Shown in pieces: positions 22,878 to 29,125 of a stretch of DNA of 29,125 nt (position 1 is its first letter; each line of letters opens with the position of its first letter). Made by a program: the position numbers and the translations under genes. This DNA is from a virus: IMG/VR virus record IMGVR_UViG_3300037847_004625, positions 6,598-35,722 of that record. One strand, written 5' to 3'. A model generated the notes under the pieces. The model had not been told where the DNA came from. It did not search any database and saw nothing but the letters and a program-made list of their open reading frames with translations.

Positions 22878-23430
22878 TATCGTTCCTACTCCTGGTCAGG
22901 ATAAGGGAATGAATGTCAGTTATAAGAATCCTGGTGTCCAAGGTGAGCGAGACTTCAAAGATAAGCATGTTATCGCCAAGACGGATTATCCTGTTCCTGA
23001 AAAGAATGCTGGAGACAAAGACGAATTGTTCTCTGGTGGTAAGCGTACTAAAAAGAAACGCATTGCAGATCAAGAAAACGAAACTAATTCACAAATGTAT
23101 GAAGCTGCAATGAACAAGAAAGCAGAAGATATTGTTATGGCAATGAAGCGTAACAAATCTGACTTCGTTAAAAGATACGGAGATGATGCTAAGTCAGTCA
23201 TGTATGCAACTGCAAACAAAATGGCTCAGGAAGATGTAGACTTAGATGAAACTCAAGGATTTATCTTAGAAGATGGAACTGAGCTTGAGATTGAACCAGA
23301 TGAAATGCAAACAATAGAAGACGTGTTTGAAAGTCTTTCAGATGAACATCAGGATCAATTTGAAGTTTTATTCTCTCAAAACAGAGAAACCAATACAGCA
23401 CTACGACAATGGGTTAGGAGTGTGATATGA
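22834..23430 (+). CDS. Prohead core-region protein in gp68 position
   Basis: A 198-residue hydrophilic protein between the gp67-like gene and gp21. The N-terminal third is basic and extended (QPKKIDIVPTPGQDKG, GKRTKKKRIAD); the middle is helical (YEAAMNKKAEDIVMAMKRNK); the C-terminal part is acidic and ends in a helical region (FILEDGTELEIEPDEMQTIEDVFESLSD, quoted: IEPDEMQTIEDVFESL). T4 gp68 (141 residues, prohead core) sits here, but similarity beyond position is not obvious. ATG 22834 overlaps the previous gene by 44 nt; an internal ATG at 22909, behind AAGGGA, is an alternative start. Its stop overlaps the next ATG as ATGA. Confidence 0.6.
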   Translation: MKRLKQLTEQPKKIDIVPTPGQDKGMNVSYKNPGVQGERDFKDKHVIAKTDYPVPEKNAGDKDELFSGGKRTKKKRIADQENETNSQMYEAAMNKKAEDIVMAMKRNKSDFVKRYGDDAKSVMYATANKMAQEDVDLDETQGFILEDGTELEIEPDEMQTIEDVFESLSDEHQDQFEVLFSQNRETNTALRQWVRSVI

Positions 23431-23708
23431 GATTCAAGCCGGTAGCTAATAGTGCTGTGTTAAATGCATCGCACGTGCAATGTTCAGATAGCAGGTTTCA
23501 AAGAATCTTAAACACACATGCTTCTTCTGTTGCTAATGTTGAGATTGGAACAACAGATTCAAACGTAGTAAAGACAGTAATGGTTCCTGGTAAAGATGCT
23601 GGTGGAGCCTCTGAAGTTATCATTGATGTAGGTAGTGCAGATAATTATATCTCATTACATACCAATGTTGCAACTGTCTTTAGGACACCAGTTGCAGGAG
23701 ACAACTAA
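23427..23708 (+). CDS. Unknown small protein between core gene and protease
   Basis: A 93-residue protein, not recognised. It looks beta-rich (VKTVMVPGKDAGGASEVIIDVGSADNYISLHTNVATVFRTP, quoted: ASEVIIDVGSADNYISLH) with a Ser/Asn-rich first half. It overlaps the upstream stop (ATGA) and its own stop shares one base with the gp21 start (TAATG), so it is embedded in the head-assembly operon. T4 has no counterpart at this point. A minor capsid or decoration role is only a guess from position. Confidence 0.6.
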   Translation: MRFKPVANSAVLNASHVQCSDSRFQRILNTHASSVANVEIGTTDSNVVKTVMVPGKDAGGASEVIIDVGSADNYISLHTNVATVFRTPVAGDN

Positions 23709-24364
23709 TGAAGTTAGTTACTGAACTCGTTGAACGTATCGATGTTAGTGTACAAATAGACGAAGAAACAAAAACAAAAAGTCACTTCATTGAAGGTGTC
23801 TTTCTCCAAGCTGAAATGAAAAATCGTAATGGTAGAATGTATCCTATGCCTACAATGCAAAAGGAAGTCAACCGTTACAATCAAGAATATATTCAAAAGA
23901 ACAGAGCATATGGAGAGTTAGGTCATCCAAATGGACCTACTATCAATCTTGAAAGAGTGTCCCATATGATCAAAGACCTAAAGCAAGAAGGTAATAACTT
24001 CATAGGTAAAGCAAAAGTTTTGGATACTCCATACGGTAATATTGTCAAGAACTTGATTGACGAAGGTGCGCAATTAGGTGTGTCAAGCCGCGGTATGGGT
24101 ACTCTAAGAGAGAAGGCAGGATGTCAAGTAGTACAAGATGACTTCATGCTTTCAACTGCTGCAGACATTGTAGCAGATCCCTCTGCACCTCAAGCATTTG
24201 TAAATGGAGTGATGGAAGGTGTTGATTGGGTTTATGATGCTGCTTCTGGACATTTCCAAGCAATGAAAGTTGTGGAAGAAACTAAAGACATAGGTAAGAA
24301 GTCTGTAAAAGAACTTCAAGAATCAGCATTAAGACTATTCGATAAATACCTAAAATCGCTATAA
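23708..24364 (+). CDS. 21: Prohead protease gp21
   Basis: The 218-residue head maturation serine protease; T4 gp21 is 212 residues. The herpes-assemblin-like catalytic elements are visible: the His in AYGELGHP (H73), the Ser in LGVSSRGMGT (S126/S127), and the conserved NRNGRMYP early in the protein. It cuts scaffold and capsid proteins after L/I-x-E. AGGAG precedes ATG 23708. It is followed by a 49-nt gap with a late promoter for gp22 and gp23. Confidence 0.93.
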   Translation: MKLVTELVERIDVSVQIDEETKTKSHFIEGVFLQAEMKNRNGRMYPMPTMQKEVNRYNQEYIQKNRAYGELGHPNGPTINLERVSHMIKDLKQEGNNFIGKAKVLDTPYGNIVKNLIDEGAQLGVSSRGMGTLREKAGCQVVQDDFMLSTAADIVADPSAPQAFVNGVMEGVDWVYDAASGHFQAMKVVEETKDIGKKSVKELQESALRLFDKYLKSL

Positions 24365-24377
24365 AAAACCGTAAAAT

Positions 24378-24385
24378 TATAAATA
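24378..24385 (+). promoter_or_regulatory. T4-type late promoter for gp22-gp23
   Basis: An exact TATAAATA in the gp21-gp22 gap. The predicted start at 24391 gives a 23-nt leader with AAAGGAG well placed before ATG 24414. Confidence 0.7.
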
Positions 24386-24413
24386 AGTTTATTGACAAAC
24401 AAAGGAGTCAACA

Positions 24414-25529
24414 ATGGCAAGAGAAGAACTAGAGCAGAGCGAAGTTGAAGATCTTCGTGACGCCGAAGAAGAGATTCTTGAAGCCGCTGACGACGACGAA
24501 GAACAAGAAGAAGAGCTTGTTGAATTCCAGGCTTCTGGTGAGGACTCTAGTGTGGCCGACCCAATTGATACTGGATCTTCACGTAGGAAGGCGGACAAAT
24601 CAAACGCAATGCCAATGCCTAAGTTAGGTAAAACTGGCGTTATTCAAAACGTAGTGGATATGTTTGCAAAGATGACACCAGGCCAAGCCTCAAAGGCTTA
24701 CAAAGGTTTGATGGATTCTACAGGAAACATGTCATCTATCAAAGCTAAGGGTGATGCAAAGAGCCCTGTTAAACTTCACACAATGGCTAACATCAAAGTA
24801 AAAGAAGACTTAGAAGCATTGTTTGCTGACAAAGAAACACTCACTGAAGAATTCTTTGACCAAGCATCTACTATCTTCGAAGCTGCTTTGAATGCAAAAG
24901 CTACTATTGTTGAAGAAGCTCTAAGAGAAGACTACGACAAAAAGTTAACAGAAGCCAAAGAGGCTTACGAACAAGAACTTGAATCCAAACTTGATGAGTA
25001 CTTAGAGTACGTTGCTGAAACTTGGATGAAAGAAAACGAAATTGCCATTGAATCTGCTCTTAAAGTAGAAATGGCTGAGAACTTCATGAACGGTGTTAAA
25101 GAACTGTTCAAGGAATCCTACGTTGAGATTCCTGAAGACAAGATTGACCACGTCTCCAACATGGAATCTGAACTCACAGAAGTTAAGAAGAAGTTGGATG
25201 AAGCAGTCAATGATCAGATTGAACTTAAAAAGACAATCAAAGATCAAAATGCTAGCATTCTTTTCAATGAAAAGAGTAAAGGCATGACCCTTAAACAAAC
25301 AGATGAGTTTAAGGATCTAGTTGAAGGCCTTGACTATGATAGTATAGATGACTTCGGATCGAAGCTCGATACTATTCTTGAAACATACTTTAACAAGAAA
25401 CCAGCCGCAACAGAAACTGAAATCAATGAAGAATTAGTTGAAGTTGAAACCGAAGATAAGCCTACGGGAATCTCTGACGGACCAATGGCTGCTTATGCTC
25501 AGGCTATATCAAGAACCCTTAGAACATAA
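24414..25529 (+). CDS. 22: Prohead core scaffold gp22
   Basis: A 371-residue major scaffold protein, longer than T4 gp22 (269). The first 50 residues are extremely acidic; residues 130-300 form a long heptad-like helical/coiled-coil region (DYDKKLTEAKEAYEQELESKLDEYLEY, quoted: KKLTEAKEAYEQELESK; later ESELTEVKKKLDEAVNDQ). Between them is a short basic/Gly segment (KLGKTGVIQNVVDMFAKMTPGQ, quoted: GVIQNVVDMFAKMTPGQ) typical of gp22 in marine T4-likes. The C-terminus GPMAAYAQAISR is also conserved in that group and may contact the capsid. Several L/I-x-E sites are available for gp21. It ends 25 nt before gp23. Confidence 0.85.
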   Translation: MAREELEQSEVEDLRDAEEEILEAADDDEEQEEELVEFQASGEDSSVADPIDTGSSRRKADKSNAMPMPKLGKTGVIQNVVDMFAKMTPGQASKAYKGLMDSTGNMSSIKAKGDAKSPVKLHTMANIKVKEDLEALFADKETLTEEFFDQASTIFEAALNAKATIVEEALREDYDKKLTEAKEAYEQELESKLDEYLEYVAETWMKENEIAIESALKVEMAENFMNGVKELFKESYVEIPEDKIDHVSNMESELTEVKKKLDEAVNDQIELKKTIKDQNASILFNEKSKGMTLKQTDEFKDLVEGLDYDSIDDFGSKLDTILETYFNKKPAATETEINEELVEVETEDKPTGISDGPMAAYAQAISRTLRT

Positions 25530-25554
25530 TAGATAGAACTTCAAGGAGAAACAA

Positions 25555-26916
25555 ATGTTAAATGAAGATCTATTGCAGAAGTGGCAGCCGATCATTGAGC
25601 ACCCTGACTTAGACAAGATTGGGGATACTCACAAGAGGAACGTCACAGCTGTAATGCTAGAAAACACGGAATCTGCTCTTCGCGAGTCAGCTTCTTTCAG
25701 TCCACAATCGTTGCTTGAAGCAGCACCTACAAACGCTATGGGTGCATCGTCTTCGACAGCTGGTGATGGTAACATCGACATCTACGATCCAGTTTTAATT
25801 AGCTTGGTTCGTCGTGCAATGCCAAACTTAGTAGCATATGACATCATGGGTGTTCAGCCTATGACTGGTCCTACTGGTTTGATCTTTGCAATGCGCTCAC
25901 GTTACACTAACCAGACTGGCGATGAGACATTCTACAACGAAGTTAACACTGGCCATGCCATGGACAAAGATAGCTCCACAAACACCAACGTTGGTGGTGC
26001 TACTCAGAACCTTGGTACATTCGTAGGTAATGGTTATCTAAACTCATCCGCTTCAAATATCGAACTGTACAACTATGCAGCCGGTATGACGACAGCTCAA
26101 GCTGAACGCTTGGGTGATGGTTCCGGAAACGCCTTCCCAGAAATGGCATTCAGCATTGAGAAGATTGCTGTGACTGCAAAGTCCAGAGCTCTAAAAGCTG
26201 AATATACAATGGAATTAGCACAAGACCTTAAAGCAATTCATGGTCTTGACGCTGAGTCCGAATTAGCAAACATTCTTTCGACTGAAATCTTGGCTGAAAT
26301 CAACCGAGAAATGATTCGAACAGTTAATGTTATTGCTAAAGTTGGCGCCCAGGATGACACAACTACTGCAGGTAAGTTCGACTTAGACACCGACTCTAAC
26401 GGTCGTTGGATGGTTGAAAAATTCAAAGGTCTGATGTTCCAGATCGAACGAGAAGCTAACAGTATTGCAAAAGGTACAAGGAGAGGGAAAGGCAACATGC
26501 TGATCTGTTCTTCAGATGTTGCTTCCGCACTACAAATGGCTGGAGTACTTGATTATACTCCTGCTCTTAACTCTAACAACTTGCAAGTCGATGATACAGG
26601 CAATACGTTTGCCGGTGTCCTCAATGGAAGAATCAGAGTGTACATTGACCCATACACAACTGGCAACTACATGACAGTTGGTTACAAGGGCTCTAGTGCT
26701 TTTGATGCTGGCTTGTTCTACTGCCCATATGTACCACTACAAATGGTACGTGCGGTCGGTGAAGACACCTTCCAGCCAAAAATTGGATTTAAGACTCGTT
26801 ATGGAGTCATTGAGAATCCATTTGCACGAGGTCTTACAGCTCTTGCAGCTGCAGGTACACTTTCTGCTGACTCGAATGAGTACTACAGGAAGATTCTTGT
26901 TGAGAACATTATGTAA
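25555..26916 (+). CDS. 23: Major capsid protein gp23
   Basis: A 453-residue major capsid protein with the HK97-like fold. Marine T4-like hallmarks: the N-terminal LLQKWQPIIEHPDLDKI, VRRAMPNLVAYDIMGVQPMTGPTGLIFAMRSRY (quoted: PNLVAYDIMGVQPMTGPTGL), AEYTMELAQDLKAIHGLDAE (quoted: ELAQDLKAIHGLDAE), and the late GYKGSSAFDAGLFYCPYVPLQ (quoted: DAGLFYCPYVPLQ). LLE/A at residues 53-56 matches the gp21 cleavage rule and should remove the first 55 residues. AAGGAG precedes ATG 25555. Codon use is visibly more GC-rich than in the accessory genes, as expected of a very highly expressed gene. It is followed at once by a strong terminator. Confidence 0.97.
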   Translation: MLNEDLLQKWQPIIEHPDLDKIGDTHKRNVTAVMLENTESALRESASFSPQSLLEAAPTNAMGASSSTAGDGNIDIYDPVLISLVRRAMPNLVAYDIMGVQPMTGPTGLIFAMRSRYTNQTGDETFYNEVNTGHAMDKDSSTNTNVGGATQNLGTFVGNGYLNSSASNIELYNYAAGMTTAQAERLGDGSGNAFPEMAFSIEKIAVTAKSRALKAEYTMELAQDLKAIHGLDAESELANILSTEILAEINREMIRTVNVIAKVGAQDDTTTAGKFDLDTDSNGRWMVEKFKGLMFQIEREANSIAKGTRRGKGNMLICSSDVASALQMAGVLDYTPALNSNNLQVDDTGNTFAGVLNGRIRVYIDPYTTGNYMTVGYKGSSAFDAGLFYCPYVPLQMVRAVGEDTFQPKIGFKTRYGVIENPFARGLTALAAAGTLSADSNEYYRKILVENIM

Positions 26917-26934
26917 TCTCGACTGCATCGAGAT
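26916..26934 (+). other. Hairpin directly after gp23 stop
   Basis: ATCTCGA, loop CTGCA, TCGAGAT: a 7-bp perfect stem that begins at the last base of the gp23 stop codon and is followed, one base later, by the terminator stem. There is no T-tract of its own, so it may protect the mRNA 3' end instead of terminating transcription. Confidence 0.6.
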
Positions 26935-26935
26935 C

Positions 26936-26964
26936 AAAGGGTGGCTTCGGCCACCCTTTTTTTT
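26936..26964 (+). terminator. Rho-independent terminator after gp23
   Basis: Stem GGGTGGC/GCCACCC (26939-26945 with 26950-26956) closed by a TTCG loop, i.e. a C(UUCG)G tetraloop, flanked by AAA upstream and eight T residues (26957-26964) downstream. This is a textbook intrinsic terminator. Confidence 0.93.
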
Positions 26965-26965
26965 A

Positions 26966-26973
26966 TATAAATA
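26966..26973 (+). promoter_or_regulatory. T4-type late promoter directly after terminator
   Basis: An exact TATAAATA starting two bases after the terminator T-tract. T4 spacing puts the transcript start at 26979, exactly the A of the next ATG. Confidence 0.6.
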
Positions 26974-26978
26974 GAAGT

Positions 26979-27218
26979 ATGATAGTTAAGCAACAAGTAC
27001 TGGTTAACGTCAGATATTGGATGCCCGATTACAATAATCTCCTTCAGGAGTTTTATTGGGGAACTGAAGACATTGTACCAGAGTATCCTAGAGTGCATAG
27101 GTTTTTAAATTTTTGGCATCATAACATAGATGCTGTCATTAGTGAAGTATTGATTGCTAATGAATATAGTAGAGAATATAGGAGCGTAGATTGGCTACTC
27201 CATCGTCCGGAGCACTAA
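26979..27218 (+). CDS. Small conserved-looking protein after gp23
   Basis: A 79-residue protein with aromatic-rich text (VRYWMPDYNNLLQEFYW, then HRFLNFWHHNIDAVISEVLIA). I have a memory of similar short proteins next to gp23 in T4-like cyanophages but no function for them. There is no ribosome site before ATG 26979, which may be the first base of its mRNA. An internal ATG (27021) would lose the RYW motif and also lacks a ribosome site. It overlaps the next gene by 28 nt. Confidence 0.6.
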   Translation: MIVKQQVLVNVRYWMPDYNNLLQEFYWGTEDIVPEYPRVHRFLNFWHHNIDAVISEVLIANEYSREYRSVDWLLHRPEH

Positions 27219-27778
27219 ACGATCAACCAGATAACACTCAGTTTTTATCACCACTGGGTTTCAACTTCTCGATCAAAAAGCTACCAAATACAAACTACTT
27301 TGTCCAATCTTGTAATGTACCTACAGTACAGATGGGTGATGCAGTACTAGCAACCCCTTTTGTTAACATACCAACTATTGGTGACAGAATAGCATATGCC
27401 GAGTTTCAACTTGCTTTTAAGGTTGATGAGGATATGAAAAACTATATTGAATTGTATGATTGGATGTTACAACTTGGCTTTCCAGAAGACTTTGCTCAAT
27501 CAAAAAATATATACGAGAAGCAAAGACAAGTTGACTTTATGGCAGATGGACCGTATAGTGATGCTACACTAACTATATTGAATAGTGCTATGCAACCTAA
27601 TCTTGAAGTACAGTTTGAAGATTGTTATCCAACAGCTTTGTCTGATTTACAATTTTCAACAACGTCTCCTTCTGTAGATTATATTGAATGCCAAGCAACA
27701 TTTAGATATAAGTTGTTTAGAATACTCAGATTGTCATCATCAGGAACAGAGGACACTCAATCTACTAATATTATATAA
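27191..27778 (+). CDS. Tail-tube-fold structural protein (gp19 paralogue, in gp3-like position)
   Basis: A 195-residue protein starting at TTG 27191, with AGGAG 7 nt upstream. Like gp19 it has the sequence IPxxGDR (GDR 64-66), AE (70-71), VDED (78-81) and DWM (90-92). The AE-to-DED and DED-to-WM distances are 9 and 12 residues, identical to gp19, which shows a common tube fold. The opening FLSPLGFNFSIKKLPNTNYFVQSCNVPTV (quoted: LSPLGFNFSIKKLPNTNYF) is typical of a marine phage tail protein family. Candidate roles are tail-tube initiator or terminator; related marine phages have gp3 near this place, but I cannot assign gp3 from sequence alone. No overlap with the next start. Confidence 0.7.
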   Translation: MATPSSGALNDQPDNTQFLSPLGFNFSIKKLPNTNYFVQSCNVPTVQMGDAVLATPFVNIPTIGDRIAYAEFQLAFKVDEDMKNYIELYDWMLQLGFPEDFAQSKNIYEKQRQVDFMADGPYSDATLTILNSAMQPNLEVQFEDCYPTALSDLQFSTTSPSVDYIECQATFRYKLFRILRLSSSGTEDTQSTNII

Positions 27779-27788
27779 TGGAGTTGTA

Positions 27789-28775
27789 ATGAGTTTTATT
27801 GAACCGAAGTGCGTCGAAGGCGCCTTCTCTGAAGACTTACTTGTAGACATAAAAAAGAAATATTGTTCATGGTTCCAATCAGGATGGAAGTCTAATGAAC
27901 GAAATACGTTTGAGTATGGACACGGCCAACATAACATAGTAAAACAACCTAAGTTCTTTGATTGGGATATGATATTGTCTCCAAACATTGAACAAAACCA
28001 TCCTGTTATGTTAGATGCATTTGATGTATTACAAGAAGTAATTGGTAAAAGATCATTGTTCAGATGTTATACAAAAACATATCATTATGGACAAGATGCA
28101 TATCCTCATGTAGATAAACAAGCTAAGAGGACTGGTCCTGCAGAAACAGCTATACTATATCTAACTCAGAACTGGGATCCAAAATACTATGGTATGACAT
28201 TGTTGTATGAAGATAATGAAGTATCTGTTGCAATGCTACCAAAGTACAACAGGTTGTTTATATTTGATAGTGCACAACTACATTCCACATCACCACTTTC
28301 AAGAATAACTCCATTTGAAAAAACTATTATGGTATTCAACACTGCACCAATAGGCTTTGGTGATGAAGGTGTCAAGTATCTGTTTGATAATACAAACAGT
28401 GTAGAGCATACAGGTAGACCATTCTTCAATCATTTGTGGAATGTTTATATGTATTGTGAACAACTTGGTGCTGAGAAACCTGTATGTATGGCTGCACTGT
28501 GGCACAGTGTGTATGGGGATGTGTATAAGAAGCATGATGTCAATATGTTTACTCCTAAGATTGTTGAAAAACATATTGGTAAGGAAGCTGCTGAATTAGT
28601 CAAGGTCTATGGAGAAATGGGTGCAATGCTTTCTCCAAGATATGAAGCTGCTATCAATAGTGGCGACAAAAGATTCATGATGATAGAACTTGCAAATCTT
28701 GTTGACCAGAACTTCAATGGACAGTATAATGAAAGATGTCAGAAGTTAGTGGTAGCAATAGATGAACTTAGATGA
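27789..28775 (+). CDS. 2OG-Fe(II) oxygenase fused to an HD-like (DUF6817-type) domain
   Basis: A 328-residue two-domain protein. Residues 1-190 are a prolyl-4-hydroxylase-like oxygenase: TYHYGQDAYPHVD with H107 and D109 as iron ligands, H165 in FDSAQLHSTSP as the third, then a basic residue in SRITPFEKTIMVFN for 2OG. Residues 200-300 carry HTGRPFFNHLWNVY (H207, H215) and VCMAALWHSVYG (H239), matching the histidine pattern of the HD-like DUF6817 family as I remember it. I start at ATG 27789 with GGAG upstream; the frame is open for 35 codons further, but those lie inside the tail gene. It overlaps uvsY by 14 nt. The substrate is unknown; 2OG oxygenases are common at this locus in marine T4-likes. 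Confidence 0.75.
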   Translation: MSFIEPKCVEGAFSEDLLVDIKKKYCSWFQSGWKSNERNTFEYGHGQHNIVKQPKFFDWDMILSPNIEQNHPVMLDAFDVLQEVIGKRSLFRCYTKTYHYGQDAYPHVDKQAKRTGPAETAILYLTQNWDPKYYGMTLLYEDNEVSVAMLPKYNRLFIFDSAQLHSTSPLSRITPFEKTIMVFNTAPIGFGDEGVKYLFDNTNSVEHTGRPFFNHLWNVYMYCEQLGAEKPVCMAALWHSVYGDVYKKHDVNMFTPKIVEKHIGKEAAELVKVYGEMGAMLSPRYEAAINSGDKRFMMIELANLVDQNFNGQYNERCQKLVVAIDELR

Positions 28776-29125
28776 TTATTACAATGCTTGGGCTGAAGAT
28801 TCAAAGATTGACAGAACTGAGCTAGGTGAGGAGTCTATACGTATACCTCAATTGCATCATAAGTATTATAGGTTTTATAGTGCAGAGAGGATGAAGTTAG
28901 TTAAACTTCAAGAAGAGTATAAGGTTCTGAAAAAAGACAAACACGATTACCTTTCTGGTATCATGGCAGAAGAAGATCTGAATGAACGTGGTTGGGAACC
29001 AAACCCTCTACGTATACTAAAAACAGATATTCCAATGTATATTGAGTCTGATAAAGACATTGTAAACCACAATCTAAAAATTGCATATGCAAAAGAAAAA
29101 GTAGAGTTCTTAGAGTCAATAGTGA
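28762..29125 (+). CDS. uvsY: Recombination mediator UvsY, 3' truncated by window end
   Basis: An open frame from ATG 28762 to the window end (121 codons, no stop). It reads MNLDDYYNAWAEDSKID, then HHKYYRFYSAERMKLVKLQ, a K-rich helical stretch, then LSGIMAEEDLNERG and YIESDKDIVNHNLKIAYAKEKVEFLESIV (quoted: DIVNHNLKIAYAKEKVEFLE). This layout (N-terminal DDxxxxWxxDxxID, the YYSG-type element after a coiled helix, and an S/D-x-D-x-x-x-x-x-x-L helix near the C-terminus) is that of T4-like UvsY, which loads the UvsX recombinase onto gp32-coated single strands. The position after gp23 and a 2OG oxygenase is usual in marine T4-likes. The start overlaps the oxygenase stop by 14 nt; the ribosome site is weak. 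Confidence 0.8.
   Translation, partial: MNLDDYYNAWAEDSKIDRTELGEESIRIPQLHHKYYRFYSAERMKLVKLQEEYKVLKKDKHDYLSGIMAEEDLNERGWEPNPLRILKTDIPMYIESDKDIVNHNLKIAYAKEKVEFLESIV

Noticed and set aside
22654-23073. 139-residue minus-strand open frame opposite the prohead-core genes
   Set aside because: Leucine-rich shadow of the acidic plus-strand genes; no ribosome site or recognisable motif.
24389-24598. Serine-rich minus-strand open frame
   Set aside because: It is the antisense reading of the GAA/GAC-rich acidic start of gp22.
27684-27788. 35-codon N-terminal extension of the oxygenase
   Set aside because: It lies fully within the tail-tube-fold gene, while ATG 27789 has its own GGAG.
1-29125. tRNA genes, insertion sequences, attachment sites
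   Set aside because: Nothing with tRNA cloverleaf features, transposase motifs or flanking direct repeats was seen while reading both strands; a tRNAscan run would be the formal test.

Overview
The window is a densely packed, AT-rich piece of a T4-like (T4 superfamily) marine myovirus genome. The evidence is the nearly unbroken T4-type morphogenesis order on the + strand: gp13, gp14, gp15, gp16, gp17, gp18, gp19, gp20, a gp67-like protein, a gp68-position protein, gp21, gp22 and gp23, followed by a tail-tube-fold protein, a 2OG oxygenase and UvsY. The wording of the large terminase and neck proteins is closest to what I remember of cyanophage and pelagiphage T4-likes. No photosynthesis gene or other host marker is present, so the host (cyanobacterium, SAR11-type alphaproteobacterium or another marine bacterium) cannot be fixed from this window.

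Layout. (1) 1-3830, + strand: the 3' part of a giant aromatic/lysine tetrad-repeat protein, probably a tail-fibre or other adsorption structure. It is followed in one overlapping run by an unknown charged protein, a DxD glycosyltransferase and a 2OG-Fe(II)-oxygenase-like protein. (2) 3823-10034, - strand: an accessory island inserted between the fibre region and the neck genes. It holds an unknown protein, a PiT-type phosphate permease, a probable SAM methyltransferase, three paralogous DLD-motif glycosyltransferases in tandem, an unknown protein, a radical SAM enzyme and a 2OG oxygenase. (3) 10094-11524, + strand: small virion-type proteins built from related modules. (4) 11528-18060: neck, sheath-terminator and terminase genes, with three non-structural genes inserted around the large terminase (PP-loop ATPase-like, thermonuclease-like, sulfotransferase-like). 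(5) 18131-26916: sheath, tube, portal, scaffold, protease and capsid. (6) 26917-29125: double hairpin/terminator, a late promoter, and then a small conserved-looking protein, a second tail-tube-fold protein, a 2OG oxygenase fused to an HD-like domain, and the 5' part of uvsY.

How it works together. Regions 3-6 build neck, tail and head and package DNA. T4-type late promoters (TATAAATA) stand before the structural operons at about 10057, 18074, 22534, 24378 and 26966. Regions 1 and 2 look like an adsorption/surface-modification and host-metabolism layer: glycan transfer, oxygenation, methylation and phosphate uptake. Most neighbouring genes overlap or abut by a few bases, and TTG and GTG starts are common. 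No tRNA, CRISPR array, insertion sequence or attachment site was found. There is no gene-free stretch over 300 bases; the longest gaps are 86 nt (5188-5273), 70 nt (18061-18130), 62 nt (26917-26978) and 59 nt (10035-10093).
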